Source of the DNA: DASQUK01 sp046726215
Lineage (GTDB): Bacteria > Actinomycetota > Acidimicrobiia > Acidimicrobiales > VFJN01
DNA: 21,432 nt
Reading direction: 5' to 3'
Assembly: GCA_046726215.1 (NCBI GenBank)
Contig: JBKPAA010000129.1
Coordinates: 1-21,432 of the forward strand
Position numbers and translations under genes: made by a program. Numbering within the stretch: position 1 is the stretch's first letter; every line of letters starts with the position of its first letter. Under the pieces are notes generated by a model that had not been told where the DNA came from, did no database searches, and was given only the letters and a program-made list of their open reading frames with translations. Of this stretch, positions 7,676 through 16,146 are shown in pieces.

Positions 7676-8827
7676 ATGAGCACGGCCGCCGACGTCGCCC
7701 GCCTCGACGGCGCGCGGAGCCGCCCGCGCCGCACTGCGGTCTGGATCCGGCCCGAGCGCGTGAAGGAGCTGTCGCTGCTGGGCGTGATCGTCGTTGCCCT
7801 GCTGGTGTTCGGCTTCCTGGTCGACGACTACTTCAGCGGCCGGTTCTTCAACCGGGTGACGACCAGCGTGGCGATCACCGCGCTGCTGGCCGTCGCCCAG
7901 ACCACGGTCATCGTGACCCGCAACATCGACCTGTCGGTGGGATCGATCGTCGGCGTGACCGCCTACCTCACCGGCCAGTTCGCGTCCTCCCATCCCGCCA
8001 CCTCGCCGGCGGTCGCCATCGCGATCGCGCTAGGGCTCGGCGCACTGCTCGGCGCGATCAACGGGGTGATCGTGGCCTACGGACGGGTCCCGGCCATCAT
8101 CACCACCCTCGGCACGCTGGCGATCTACCGGAGCTGGTTGATCTCACACGGCGAGGGCAGAACCATCACCGCCGACTCGCTCCCGTCGTGGGTCGTCGAC
8201 CTGCCCACCCGCACGGTGTTCAGCATCGGGGGGCTCGACGTTCGGGTGGTGTTCGCGGTCGTCATCGTCATCGTGGCGGTGCTGCAGATCGCGATGCAGC
8301 GGCTGCGCTGGGGGCGCCGGCTGTACGCCATCGGTTCCAACCCCGACGCCGCCGCCCAGGCGGGCCTGCCGACGCGGCGGCTGGTGTTGGGTGCCTTCGT
8401 CGCCTGCGGCGCCCTGTCCGGGTTCGCCGGCTTCCTGTTCCTCGCCCGCTTCGGCAACATCACCGTCGTCGCCGGTCAGGGCCTGGAGCTGGATTCGGTG
8501 GCCGCCGCGGTGGTCGGCGGGGTCAGCGTCCTGGGGGGCTCGGGCACCCTGTTCGGGGCGTTCCTGGGCGCGGTCCTGATCGAGGTGCTCGACCAGAGCC
8601 TGGTGCGGGTCCCCCAGGTGAGCGAGTTCTGGCGCAACGCGATCCTCGGGGCGCTCATCCTCGCCGCCGTGATCGCAGATGTGGTGGTCGGCCAGCACTT
8701 CCAGCGGCGGTGGTCGGCGGAGGCGCGCCCCCACACCAAGGTCGATGGCCCGACCGACGCATCCGACACGGCCCGGGTGCCGGCGCTCACGGCGCCCGAC
8801 CAGGGCGGGGAGGGTACTCGTGCCTGA
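7676..8827 (+). CDS. rhaP: L-rhamnose ABC importer, permease 1 (RbsC-like)
   Basis: The 383-residue inner-membrane protein belongs to the BPD_transp_2 (RbsC/AraH) family. A 35-residue basic N-terminus precedes the first membrane segment (LLGVIVVALLVFGFLV). The family hallmark NIDLSVGSIVG lies near residue 83. It is followed by repeated hydrophobic segments, the cytoplasmic coupling loop region GRRLYAIGSNPDAAAQAGLP and the late GGVSVLGGSGTLFGAFLGA. After the last membrane segment there is a hydrophilic tail of about 45 residues. It starts 7 nt after the rhaT stop and overlaps the next permease by 8 bp. With the second permease it should form a heterodimeric channel. Which of the two corresponds to RhaP or RhaQ is a naming guess. 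Confidence 0.9.
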   Translation: MSTAADVARLDGARSRPRRTAVWIRPERVKELSLLGVIVVALLVFGFLVDDYFSGRFFNRVTTSVAITALLAVAQTTVIVTRNIDLSVGSIVGVTAYLTGQFASSHPATSPAVAIAIALGLGALLGAINGVIVAYGRVPAIITTLGTLAIYRSWLISHGEGRTITADSLPSWVVDLPTRTVFSIGGLDVRVVFAVVIVIVAVLQIAMQRLRWGRRLYAIGSNPDAAAQAGLPTRRLVLGAFVACGALSGFAGFLFLARFGNITVVAGQGLELDSVAAAVVGGVSVLGGSGTLFGAFLGAVLIEVLDQSLVRVPQVSEFWRNAILGALILAAVIADVVVGQHFQRRWSAEARPHTKVDGPTDASDTARVPALTAPDQGGEGTRA

Positions 8828-9866
8828 GCGAGCGCCCCGGAGGGCGAGAGAGCGAGCGAGGCCCGAGCGGCCCGGCCGAAGGCCAAGAGCGGGAGACATC
8901 GAGTGGGCACGGGAACGCAGCTGGGAGCTGCTGCTGGCCGTCATCCTCGTGGGGACGATCGTCTACAACGCCACGCAGTCGCCCGTCTACCTCGACGTCG
9001 ACAACTTCGTGAACCTGTTCCGTCTGTCGATCGAGAAGGTGATCGTGGCCGTGGCCATGACCTTTGTCATCATCAACGGGGAGATCGACCTGTCGGTCGC
9101 TTCGGTGATGGCCTTCGCCGCCTGCGTCCTTGCCGCCGCCCACGAGTCCGGGGTGCCGTTCGGGCTTGCCATCGTCATCGCGCTGGTCGCGGCGGGGTCC
9201 GCCGGACTCGTACAGGGCCTGGTCGTGGCGCGGACCGGGATCTCGTCCCTCGTGGTCACGCTCGCGGGCCTGATCGGCTTCCGGGGGGCGGCGCGCGTCC
9301 TGCTGGAGGACCGGTCGATCGGCGACTTCCCCGAATGGTTCGGGAACCTCGGTCGCGACGACTTCCTCGGCCCGATGCCCTTCGCGCTGGTGTTCTTCCT
9401 GGTGCTGCTGCTGGTCGGCGGCGTGATCCTGCACCGGGCGTCGTTCGGTCGCCGGGTGTACGTGATCGGCAACAACGCCGACGTCGCCCGCTACTCGGGC
9501 ATCGACGTGGGCCGCGTGAAGCTCATCCTGTTCACCACGTCGGGGCTCGTCGCCGGTTTGGCGGGAGTGCTGTTCGCGGCCCGCCTCGGCTCGGTCCGGG
9601 CCAACATCGGGGAGGGCTTCGAGCTCGACATCATCACGATGGTGCTGCTCGGGGGCGTCAGCATCTTCGGCGGCTCGGGGACCTTGCTCGGCGTGGGGCT
9701 GGCGATCTGCATCGTTCTGAACCTGCGCAACGGGCTCGGCCTGGCGAACGTCGAGGCCAACACCCAGACCGGTGTCATCGGGGCGCTGCTGATCGTGTCG
9801 GTGCTGGCGCAGAACGTGCTCGACCGGCTGCCGATCCGTCGGCGCGAGGCGGAGGCGGAGGCATGA
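8820..9866 (+). CDS. rhaQ: L-rhamnose ABC importer, permease 2 (RbsC-like)
   Basis: The GTG at 8820 is preceded by a strong GGGGAGGG ribosome site at about 6 nt and overlaps the end of the first permease (GTGCCTGA). It gives 348 residues. A longer open frame from 8679 would lie wholly inside the previous gene and was rejected. The family motif GEIDLSVASVMAF, the loop GRRVYVIGNNADVARYSGIDVGR and the late GGVSIFGGSGTLLGVG parallel those of permease 1, so the two are diverged paralogues. The first about 38 residues are unusual: a Arg/Pro/Glu-rich stretch (RAPRRARERARPERPGRR) encoded by repeated GAGCGAGCG-like sequence, with no alternative start before the first membrane segment WELLLAVILVGTIV. 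Confidence 0.9.
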   Translation: MPERAPRRARERARPERPGRRPRAGDIEWARERSWELLLAVILVGTIVYNATQSPVYLDVDNFVNLFRLSIEKVIVAVAMTFVIINGEIDLSVASVMAFAACVLAAAHESGVPFGLAIVIALVAAGSAGLVQGLVVARTGISSLVVTLAGLIGFRGAARVLLEDRSIGDFPEWFGNLGRDDFLGPMPFALVFFLVLLLVGGVILHRASFGRRVYVIGNNADVARYSGIDVGRVKLILFTTSGLVAGLAGVLFAARLGSVRANIGEGFELDIITMVLLGGVSIFGGSGTLLGVGLAICIVLNLRNGLGLANVEANTQTGVIGALLIVSVLAQNVLDRLPIRRREAEAEA

Positions 9867-9908
9867 AACGGATGGGCGCGCATGGACGCGCGTCACGACA
9901 CAGATCTA

Positions 9909-9929
9909 CGTCGAGGGCGGCCCTCGACG
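9909..9929 (+). repeat. Perfect 9-bp stem-loop before rhaS
   Basis: CGTCGAGGG and CCCTCGACG form a perfect 9-bp stem with a 3-nt CGG loop. It ends 2 nt before the AAGGAGAGG ribosome site of rhaS. The gap between rhaQ and rhaS (9867-9945) also holds a 10-bp palindrome GACGCGCGTC (9885-9894). Such structures between permease and binding-protein genes often act as RNA-processing or stability points. No U-tract follows, so it is unlikely to terminate transcription. Confidence 0.45.
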
Positions 9930-9945
9930 AGAAGGAGAGGGGACG

Positions 9946-11046
9946 ATGAGACCTCACAAGCTGATGGCAGTGATGCTGAGCCTGGCCCTCGTCGGTGCCG
10001 TCGCGTGCGGCGACGACGACGACAGCACCGAAGCGGGTGCGTCGGGCGACTCCGGGTCGGAGGGAGGGGGTGCGGCCGGGGAGGCCGTCACCATCGAGGG
10101 CGGTGACGACATGAGCTCGATCCTGCTCCCGAAGTGCACCGGCATCGCCGTGTTCGACCAGGCCAACGAGGGCGCGCAGGAGGCGGCCGAGGAGCTGGGC
10201 ACGTCGGAGCCCGAGTTCCTGGGGCCCTCGACGTGCGAGGACCCGACCGGTCAGATCGAAACCATGACGAACGCCGCCACCCAGGGTGTCGACGCCGTGA
10301 TGATCTCCAACAACGCCGGCGAGCAGATCCAGTCGGGGGTCGACGCCGCCACCGACGCCGACGTGTCGGTCGTGAGCTGGGACTCGCCGATCCCGTCGGG
10401 TGAGGGCGAGAGCCTGTTCGTCGCCCAGGTCGACTTCGACGAGACCGGGGTGGTGATGGCCGACATGGCGCTCGAGATCCTCGGTGACCAGGGCGGTCAG
10501 TTCGCGATCCTGTCCGCCTCGCCCGATGCCGCCAACCAGAACGCCTGGATCGCCGCCCTCGACGAGGCGCTCAAGGACGAGAAGTACGCCAACCTCGAGC
10601 TCGTCGACACGGTCTACGGCAACGACGACTCGGACGAGTCGTACAACCAGGCCCTCGGCCTGATCGACTCGCACCCGGACCTGAAGCTGATCATGGCCCC
10701 GACCACGGTCGGCATCGCCGCGGCCGGCAAGGCCATGACCGACGAAGGGCTTTGTGACCAGGTGAAGGTGTCCGGCCTGGGCCTGCCCGACGAGATGCGG
10801 GAGTACACGCAGAGCGGGTGCGCGCCGCAGTTCGCCCTGTGGAGCTTCGTCGACCTGGGCTACCTCACCTACTACGCGACCTATGGCATCGCCACCGGTC
10901 AGATCGAGGCGGCCGAGGGCCAGACGTTCACCGCCGGCCGCATGGGTGAGTACACGATCGAGAAGGACCCGACACGCGACAACGGCCTACGGATCGTCAT
11001 GGGGCCGTTCACCGTCTACACGGAGGACAACATCGACGAGTCATGA
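9946..11046 (+). CDS. rhaS: L-rhamnose ABC importer, substrate-binding lipoprotein
   Basis: This 366-residue protein begins with a lipoprotein signal: basic MRPHK, the hydrophobic run LMAVMLSLALVGAVA and Cys21 as the lipidation site, followed by a flexible Asp/Ser/Gly-rich linker. The rest is a Peripla_BP_4 sugar-binding fold of the ribose/rhamnose class, with recognisable GVDAVMISNNAGEQIQSGVDAA and VSWDSP segments. It would sit on the outer face of the cell membrane and deliver sugar to RhaP/RhaQ. The start is fixed by AAGGAGAGG 5 nt upstream, one of the strongest ribosome sites in the operon. It is flanked by two stem-loops (9909-9929 and 11055-11089), which fits the need for more binding protein than permease. 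Confidence 0.92.
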   Translation: MRPHKLMAVMLSLALVGAVACGDDDDSTEAGASGDSGSEGGGAAGEAVTIEGGDDMSSILLPKCTGIAVFDQANEGAQEAAEELGTSEPEFLGPSTCEDPTGQIETMTNAATQGVDAVMISNNAGEQIQSGVDAATDADVSVVSWDSPIPSGEGESLFVAQVDFDETGVVMADMALEILGDQGGQFAILSASPDAANQNAWIAALDEALKDEKYANLELVDTVYGNDDSDESYNQALGLIDSHPDLKLIMAPTTVGIAAAGKAMTDEGLCDQVKVSGLGLPDEMREYTQSGCAPQFALWSFVDLGYLTYYATYGIATGQIEAAEGQTFTAGRMGEYTIEKDPTRDNGLRIVMGPFTVYTEDNIDES

Positions 11047-11054
11047 GGGCACGC

Positions 11055-11089
11055 GGCCGGGAGGGCGGCGGCTTGCCGCCCTCCCGGCC
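11055..11089 (+). terminator. Strong 15-bp stem-loop after rhaS, probable attenuator or mRNA stabiliser
   Basis: GGCCGGGAGGGCGGC (11055-11069) pairs perfectly with GCCGCCCTCCCGGCC (11075-11089) around a 5-nt GGCTT loop. It starts 8 nt after the rhaS stop. No run of T follows and the next gene begins 35 nt later in the same direction. It is therefore best read as a partial terminator or a 3'-end stabiliser that raises binding-protein mRNA relative to the catabolic genes downstream. Confidence 0.6.
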
Positions 11090-11123
11090 CGGTCCCTGGC
11101 GGTGTCGCCCAGGAGGACGTGCC

Positions 11124-11444
11124 GTGAACCGGTTCGGATTCACGTTGAAGATCAGGCCGGAGATGGCCGACGACTACCGGCGTCACCACGCGGCCGTCTG
11201 GCCGGAGATGCTCGACGCCCTGCGCCGGGCGGGCTGGCACAACTACTCGCTCTTCCTGCGGGACGACGGCACGCTGTTCGGGTACGTGGAGACGCCGGCC
11301 AGCCTCGCCGATGCCCGTGCGGCCATGGCTTCCGAGCCCGTCAACGAGCGGTGGCAGGCGATGATGGCGCCGTTCTTCGAGGGATCCGGGCTGCCCCCGG
11401 ACCAGATGATGCAGGAGCTCGAGGAGGTGTTCCATCTGCCATGA
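11124..11444 (+). CDS. rhaM: L-rhamnose mutarotase
   Basis: The GTG start at 11124 is supported by AGGAGG 7 nt upstream; an in-frame extension to 11043 would overlap the rhaS end and cross the stem-loop, so it was rejected. The 106-residue product matches the usual length (about 104) of RhaM/RhaU, a dimeric ferredoxin-like barrel. The segment DDYRRHHAAVWPEM contains Tyr18 and His22, the positions of the catalytic residues in E. coli RhaM. The enzyme interconverts alpha and beta anomers of L-rhamnose and so feeds the isomerase. Its stop overlaps the next start as ATGA, implying coupled translation with the aldolase/dehydrogenase. Confidence 0.92.
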   Translation: MNRFGFTLKIRPEMADDYRRHHAAVWPEMLDALRRAGWHNYSLFLRDDGTLFGYVETPASLADARAAMASEPVNERWQAMMAPFFEGSGLPPDQMMQELEEVFHLP

Positions 11445-13492
11445 GCGACCCCGTGGTCCCGCCGCCGGAGGTCGAGGCGCTCATCGAGCGCTCACACGCG
11501 CTGGGATCCGACCCGCGCGTGACCAACTACGGCGGCGGGAACACGTCCTGCAAGGCCACCGTGGCGGACCCCGTGACCGGCGAGCCGAGCGAGGTGCTCT
11601 ACGTGAAGGGCTCGGGGGGAGACCTCGGCACGCTGCGCCCGGAGGGCCTGGCCACGCTGCGGCTCGACCGCGTCCGCGCCCTGCGGGCGGTGTATCGGGG
11701 CGTCGACCACGAGGACGACATGGTGGCGGCGTTCGACCATTGCCGCTGGGGGACGGGCGGCGCGGCGCCGTCGATCGACACCGCCATGCACGCGCTGCTG
11801 GACGCACGCCACGTCGATCATCTGCACCCCGACGCGGTGATCGCCCTGGCCGCCGCGGTTGACGGTGAGTCGCTGACCAAGGAGTGCTTCGGGCGCGAGG
11901 TCGCCTGGGTGCCGTGGCGTCGACCCGGCTTCGAGTTGGGGCTCCAGATCGCATCGCTGGCGGCCGACAACCCGGGCCTGCGCGGCGTCGTGCTGGGAGG
12001 GCACGGGCTGACCACCTGGGCCGACACGTCCGATGCGTGCCGGGTGATCTCGCTCGACGTGATCCAGCGGGCCGACCGGTTCATCGCCGAGCGGGGCCGG
12101 CCCGACCCGCTCGGCCCCATGCGCGCCGGCTTCGAGCCGCTGCCGGCCGGCGAACGGCGCCGGCTGGCGGGGGAGCTGGCGCCCCACGTCCGCGGCCTGT
12201 GCTCCACCGACCGCCGCGTGGTCGGGCAGCTCACCGACAGCGACCTCGTGCTCGACTTCGTCGGCCGCCAGGCGGTCACCCGGCTGGCACCGCTGGGTAC
12301 GTCGTGTCCCGACCACTTCATCCGCACCAAGGTGCGCCCGCTGTTGCTCGACCTACCCCCGGCGGCCCCGGTCCGGGAGCTGGTGAACCGGCTGCACGAG
12401 CTGCACGCCACCTACCGCGACGACTACGCCGGCTACTACCGCCGACACGCCCGACCCCACTCGCCGGCCATGCGGGGCGCGGACCCGGTGATCGTGCTGG
12501 TCCCCGGTGTCGGCATGTTCAGTTTCGGCGGCGACGTGCGCTCCGCCCGGATTGCCGGCGAGTTCTATGTCAACGCCATCAACGTGATGCGCGGCGCCGA
12601 GGCGCTGTCGTCGTACCGGCCCATCGACGAGGCGGAGAAGTTCCGCATCGAATACTGGGAGCTCGAGGAGGCGAAGCTGCGCCGGCTGCCGCCCCCCAAG
12701 CCGCTCGCGGGACGCGTCGCGTTCGTCACCGGTGCCGCCTCGGGCATCGGTCGCGCCATTGCCGCCCGGCTCGGCGACGAGGGTGCCGCCGTGGTACTTG
12801 CCGACCGCGACGCCGCCGGTGCCGCAAGCGCGGCGGAGGAGCTCGGTGGCCCTGACGTGGCGGTGGCGATCGAGGTCGACGTGAGCGACGAGCCCGCCGT
12901 GGCGGCGGCCGTCCGCGAGGCGGCGGCCACGTTCGGGGGCGTCGACCTGGTGGTCAACAACGCGGGACTGTCGATCTCCAAGCCGTTGACGGAGACCACG
13001 ACGGCCGACTGGGACGTGCAGCACCAGGTCATGGCGCGGGGCTCGTTTCTCGTCAGCCGCGAGGCGGCCAAGGTCATGGAGGCGCAGGGCCTGCCGGCCG
13101 ACATCGTGTACGTGGTGTCCAAGAACGCCGTGGTCGCGGGCAAGGGCAACGTGGCCTATGGCGCGGCCAAGGCGGACCAGGCCCACCAGGTGCGCCTGCT
13201 GGCGACCGAGCTCGGCCCGCTCGGCGTGCGCGTCAACGGGGTCAATCCCGACGGGGTCGTGCGTGGCTCCGGCATCTTCGAGGGGGCTTGGGGGGAGGAG
13301 CGCGCCAAGGTCTACGGCGTGCCGCCCGAGGATCTCGGCAAGTTCTACGCCGGGCGCACGGTGCTCGGCCACGAGGTCCTGCCGGAGCACGTGGCCAACG
13401 CCGTGTTCGCGCTGTGCTCGGGCGAGCTGGCGCTGACGACCGGGACGATCCTGCCGGTGGACAGTGGGGTGCCGATGGCGTTCCTTAGGTGA
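11441..13492 (+). CDS. rhaEW: Bifunctional L-rhamnulose-1-phosphate aldolase / L-lactaldehyde dehydrogenase
   Basis: The ATG at 11441 overlaps the mutarotase stop (ATGA) and gives 683 residues. Residues 1 to about 400 are a class II aldolase domain: TNYGGGNTSCK near 28-38, metal-binding HLH at 127-129 and GGHGLTTW with His188. From about residue 421 it is an SDR: TGAASGIG 430-437, NNAG 506-509, and triad Ser560, Tyr573, Lys577. This fused architecture is the RhaEW type characterised in Chloroflexus and Bacillus. The aldolase half splits L-rhamnulose-1-phosphate into dihydroxyacetone phosphate and L-lactaldehyde, and the dehydrogenase half oxidises the aldehyde to L-lactate with NAD. All key residues are present. 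It lies 25 nt upstream of the isomerase gene. Confidence 0.93.
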   Translation: MSDPVVPPPEVEALIERSHALGSDPRVTNYGGGNTSCKATVADPVTGEPSEVLYVKGSGGDLGTLRPEGLATLRLDRVRALRAVYRGVDHEDDMVAAFDHCRWGTGGAAPSIDTAMHALLDARHVDHLHPDAVIALAAAVDGESLTKECFGREVAWVPWRRPGFELGLQIASLAADNPGLRGVVLGGHGLTTWADTSDACRVISLDVIQRADRFIAERGRPDPLGPMRAGFEPLPAGERRRLAGELAPHVRGLCSTDRRVVGQLTDSDLVLDFVGRQAVTRLAPLGTSCPDHFIRTKVRPLLLDLPPAAPVRELVNRLHELHATYRDDYAGYYRRHARPHSPAMRGADPVIVLVPGVGMFSFGGDVRSARIAGEFYVNAINVMRGAEALSSYRPIDEAEKFRIEYWELEEAKLRRLPPPKPLAGRVAFVTGAASGIGRAIAARLGDEGAAVVLADRDAAGAASAAEELGGPDVAVAIEVDVSDEPAVAAAVREAAATFGGVDLVVNNAGLSISKPLTETTTADWDVQHQVMARGSFLVSREAAKVMEAQGLPADIVYVVSKNAVVAGKGNVAYGAAKADQAHQVRLLATELGPLGVRVNGVNPDGVVRGSGIFEGAWGEERAKVYGVPPEDLGKFYAGRTVLGHEVLPEHVANAVFALCSGELALTTGTILPVDSGVPMAFLR

Positions 13493-13517
13493 TGTCATGC
13501 GCAGGGAGGAGACGACG

Positions 13518-14813
13518 ATGGTGATCGACCGCAGTCGCATCGAGGAGGACAACCAGATCCGCCTGGCGTGGCACGAGTCCGACCTGGCGCACGCCCTCGA
13601 CGTGGTGGGCCGGTCCGGGGTCGACGGTGAGGCCGTGATCACCGAGGTGGCGCGGTTCAGCGCGGCGGCGCCGTCGTGGGCGGTAGGAACGGGTGGCACC
13701 CGCTTCGGCCGGTTCCCCGCCGGGGGCGAGCCGCGGGACACGTACGAGAAGATCGACGACATCGCCGTCCTCAACTCCCTCACCGGCGCCAACCGCACGG
13801 TCAGCCTCCACGTGCCGTGGGACGACCCGGGGCTGGGCGCGGGCGCCGCCGCCCTGCGCCGCCACGCCGAGGGCCTGGGAATCGGCTTCGACGCAATGAA
13901 CTCGAACACGTTCCAGGACAACCCGTCCACCACCGGCGACGGCGCCGTGTCCTACAAGTTCGGCAGCCTGGCCAACGTGGACGAGCCGGCCCGCCGGGCG
14001 GCCATCGACCACAACCACTACGTGATCGACCTGGGCGTCGAGCTGGGGGCCCGGGCCCTGACGGTCTGGCTGGGCGACGGCATGAACCACCCGGGCCAGG
14101 CCAGCTTCCGGGGCCAGTTCGAGCGGGTGCTCGCCGGCCTCGGGGAGATCTACGCCCACCTGCCGGACGACTGGGTGATGTTCACCGAGCACAAGCCCTA
14201 CGAGCCGGCGTTCTACTCGTCGGTCAACAACGACTGGGGCACGTCGCTGCTCCTGGCGCAGGGCACCGGCGAAAGGGTGAGGTGCCTCGTCGACCTCGGC
14301 CACCATCTGCCCAACACCAACATCGAGCAGGTGGTGTCGCGGCTGGCCATGGTGGGCCGGCTGGGCGGGTTCCACTTCAACGACTCCAAGTACGGCGATG
14401 ACGACCTCACCGTCGGCTCGATCACGCCCTTCCAGCTGTTCCTCATCGTCGGCGAGCTGTTGGAGGCTGGCGGTGGGCGGATGCCCTCGGCCGCCTACAT
14501 GATCGACGAGAGCCACAACCTCAAGGACCCCCTCGAGGACCTGATCCAGGCCACGGACGCGCTCCAGGTGGCGTTGGCGCAGGCCCTGTGCGTCAACCGT
14601 GCCGACCTGGCCGACGCCCAGCGGGCCAACGACCCCGCCCGGGCGGCAGAGGTGCTCCACCGTGGGTTCCGAACCGACGTCAGGCCGTTGGTGGCCGAGG
14701 CCCGGCGCCGCAACGGTGCCGCACTGGACCCACTGGCCACCTACCGGGCGATCGGGTACCGGGCCGCGGTGACCGCGACCCGGGGTGCCGATTCGGTGGC
14801 GACGGGGCTGTAG
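13518..14813 (+). CDS. rhaI: L-rhamnose isomerase, Pseudomonas stutzeri-type
   Basis: The ATG at 13518 is preceded by GGGAGGAG at 6 nt; the earlier in-frame ATG at 13497 has no ribosome site and overlaps the Shine-Dalgarno itself. The 431-residue protein is a xylose-isomerase-like TIM barrel. Likely metal ligands are Glu224 (FTEHKP), Asp259 and His262 (VDLGHH), His286 (FHFND) and the aspartates 294-296 (YGDDDL). Their spacing agrees with the P. stutzeri L-rhamnose isomerase, not the E. coli RhaA subgroup. It converts L-rhamnose to L-rhamnulose in the cytoplasm with Mn or Co type divalent metal. The kinase gene follows after 4 nt. Confidence 0.93.
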   Translation: MVIDRSRIEEDNQIRLAWHESDLAHALDVVGRSGVDGEAVITEVARFSAAAPSWAVGTGGTRFGRFPAGGEPRDTYEKIDDIAVLNSLTGANRTVSLHVPWDDPGLGAGAAALRRHAEGLGIGFDAMNSNTFQDNPSTTGDGAVSYKFGSLANVDEPARRAAIDHNHYVIDLGVELGARALTVWLGDGMNHPGQASFRGQFERVLAGLGEIYAHLPDDWVMFTEHKPYEPAFYSSVNNDWGTSLLLAQGTGERVRCLVDLGHHLPNTNIEQVVSRLAMVGRLGGFHFNDSKYGDDDLTVGSITPFQLFLIVGELLEAGGGRMPSAAYMIDESHNLKDPLEDLIQATDALQVALAQALCVNRADLADAQRANDPARAAEVLHRGFRTDVRPLVAEARRRNGAALDPLATYRAIGYRAAVTATRGADSVATGL

Positions 14814-14817
14814 GGCC

Positions 14818-16146
14818 TTGACGGTCGCGGTCGTCGCCGTTGACTTCGGGGCGTCGTCGATCAGGGTGTGCCGGGTCGAGCTCGGCGACGGCGCCCCCGC
14901 GATGTCGGTCGTCCACCGCTACGTGCACGCCGCGGTGGCCGACACCGGCGGCCACCTCCGCTGGGACTGGGCGCGCCTCGCCGCCGAGATGGAGAAGGGG
15001 CTGGCGGTGGCGCTGGAGGCCGGGCCCGTGGCGTCGATCGGCCTCGACACCTGGGGCGTGGACTACGGGCTGCTCGACGGGCGGGGCGAGCTGGTGGCGC
15101 CGCCGATGTCGTACCGCGACGACCGGACCGCTGGCTATGAGTCGGTGGTGGACCGGCTCGGGGGTGTGGAGGCGCTCTACGGCGTCACCGGCGTTCAGCT
15201 GCTGCCGTTCAACACGGTGTTCCAGGTGGCGGCGCACGACCGCGACGAGCTGGCGCGGGCCCGGCGGCTGCTGATGCTGCCGGAGCTGCTGGTGCACCAC
15301 CTGACCGGCGAGGCCGTGGGCGAGCGCACCAGTGCCGGCACGACGGGCCTGGTGGACATCCGCGCCGGCGAGTGGTCGGCCGCCGTGGCCGAGGCGGTCG
15401 GGCTCGATCGCGCGCTGCTACCCCCGATCCTGGGCGCCGGGACCCGGGTGGGGAGCTGGCAAGGGGTGCCCGTACACCTCGTGGGCGGGCACGACACCGC
15501 GTCGGCGGTGGTGGCCATGGGGGCGAACCCGGGCGTCGGGTCGGCATTCGTCTCCGCGGGCACATGGTCGATCGTGGGGCGGGAGCAGCCCGAGCCCGAC
15601 CTGAGCGCCACCGCCCGGGTCGCCAACTTCGCGAACGAGATCAGCGCCCTCGGAGGCGTGCGCCTGCTCAAGAATCTCGCCGGGGCGTGGTTGATCGAGA
15701 GGTGCCGTCCGGCGTGGGGCGACCCGCCGATCGCGGACCTGATGGCGGCGGCGGCGACGGTCGATGGTCCGGAGCGGGTCGTCGATGTCGCCGACTCCCG
15801 GTTCCTCAACCCCGACGACATGCTGGCGGCCATCACCGCCGACCTGGGCTTGACCCCGGACGCCCCGCCGCCGGTCGTGGTCCGGGGGATCGTGGAGTCG
15901 CAGGCGGCCGGCACGGCGGCGGTCCTCGACCAGCTCGGCGGCGTGACCGACGTGCACGTGTTCGGCGGCGCGCAGTCGGCCCTCTTCCGCAGGCTCCTGG
16001 CCGAACGGACGGGCCTGCCGGTGTGCGCCGGGCCGGTCGAGGCCACCGCGCTGGGCAACGCCCTTGTCCAGGGCATCGCCCTCGGCGTGTACGACGACCT
16101 GGCCGACGCCCGCCGGCACCTGGCGGATCACCTGAGGTTCCAATGA
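14818..16146 (+). CDS. rhaB: L-rhamnulokinase (FGGY family)
   Basis: The TTG at 14818 gives 442 residues and begins directly with the FGGY N-terminal strand (TVAVVAVDFGASSIRV). A GTG at 14785 would add 11 residues overlapping rhaI and has no better ribosome site, so TTG is preferred but not certain. The kinase signature parts are visible: phosphate-1 loop DFGASS near 9-14, substrate region GLDTWGVDYG near 75-84, the catalytic base in GGHDTAS (Asp226) and SAGTWSIVG. The C-terminal adenosine-binding run is VFGGAQSALFRRLLAERTG. It phosphorylates L-rhamnulose at O1. Its stop overlaps the regulator start as ATGA. Confidence 0.92.
   Translation: MTVAVVAVDFGASSIRVCRVELGDGAPAMSVVHRYVHAAVADTGGHLRWDWARLAAEMEKGLAVALEAGPVASIGLDTWGVDYGLLDGRGELVAPPMSYRDDRTAGYESVVDRLGGVEALYGVTGVQLLPFNTVFQVAAHDRDELARARRLLMLPELLVHHLTGEAVGERTSAGTTGLVDIRAGEWSAAVAEAVGLDRALLPPILGAGTRVGSWQGVPVHLVGGHDTASAVVAMGANPGVGSAFVSAGTWSIVGREQPEPDLSATARVANFANEISALGGVRLLKNLAGAWLIERCRPAWGDPPIADLMAAAATVDGPERVVDVADSRFLNPDDMLAAITADLGLTPDAPPPVVVRGIVESQAAGTAAVLDQLGGVTDVHVFGGAQSALFRRLLAERTGLPVCAGPVEATALGNALVQGIALGVYDDLADARRHLADHLRFQ

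Noticed and set aside
10883..11440. Upstream extension of the aldolase/dehydrogenase frame over rhaS and rhaM
   Set aside because: The extension is a shadow of two well-supported genes; the ATGA overlap at 11441 and domain start fit the shorter form.
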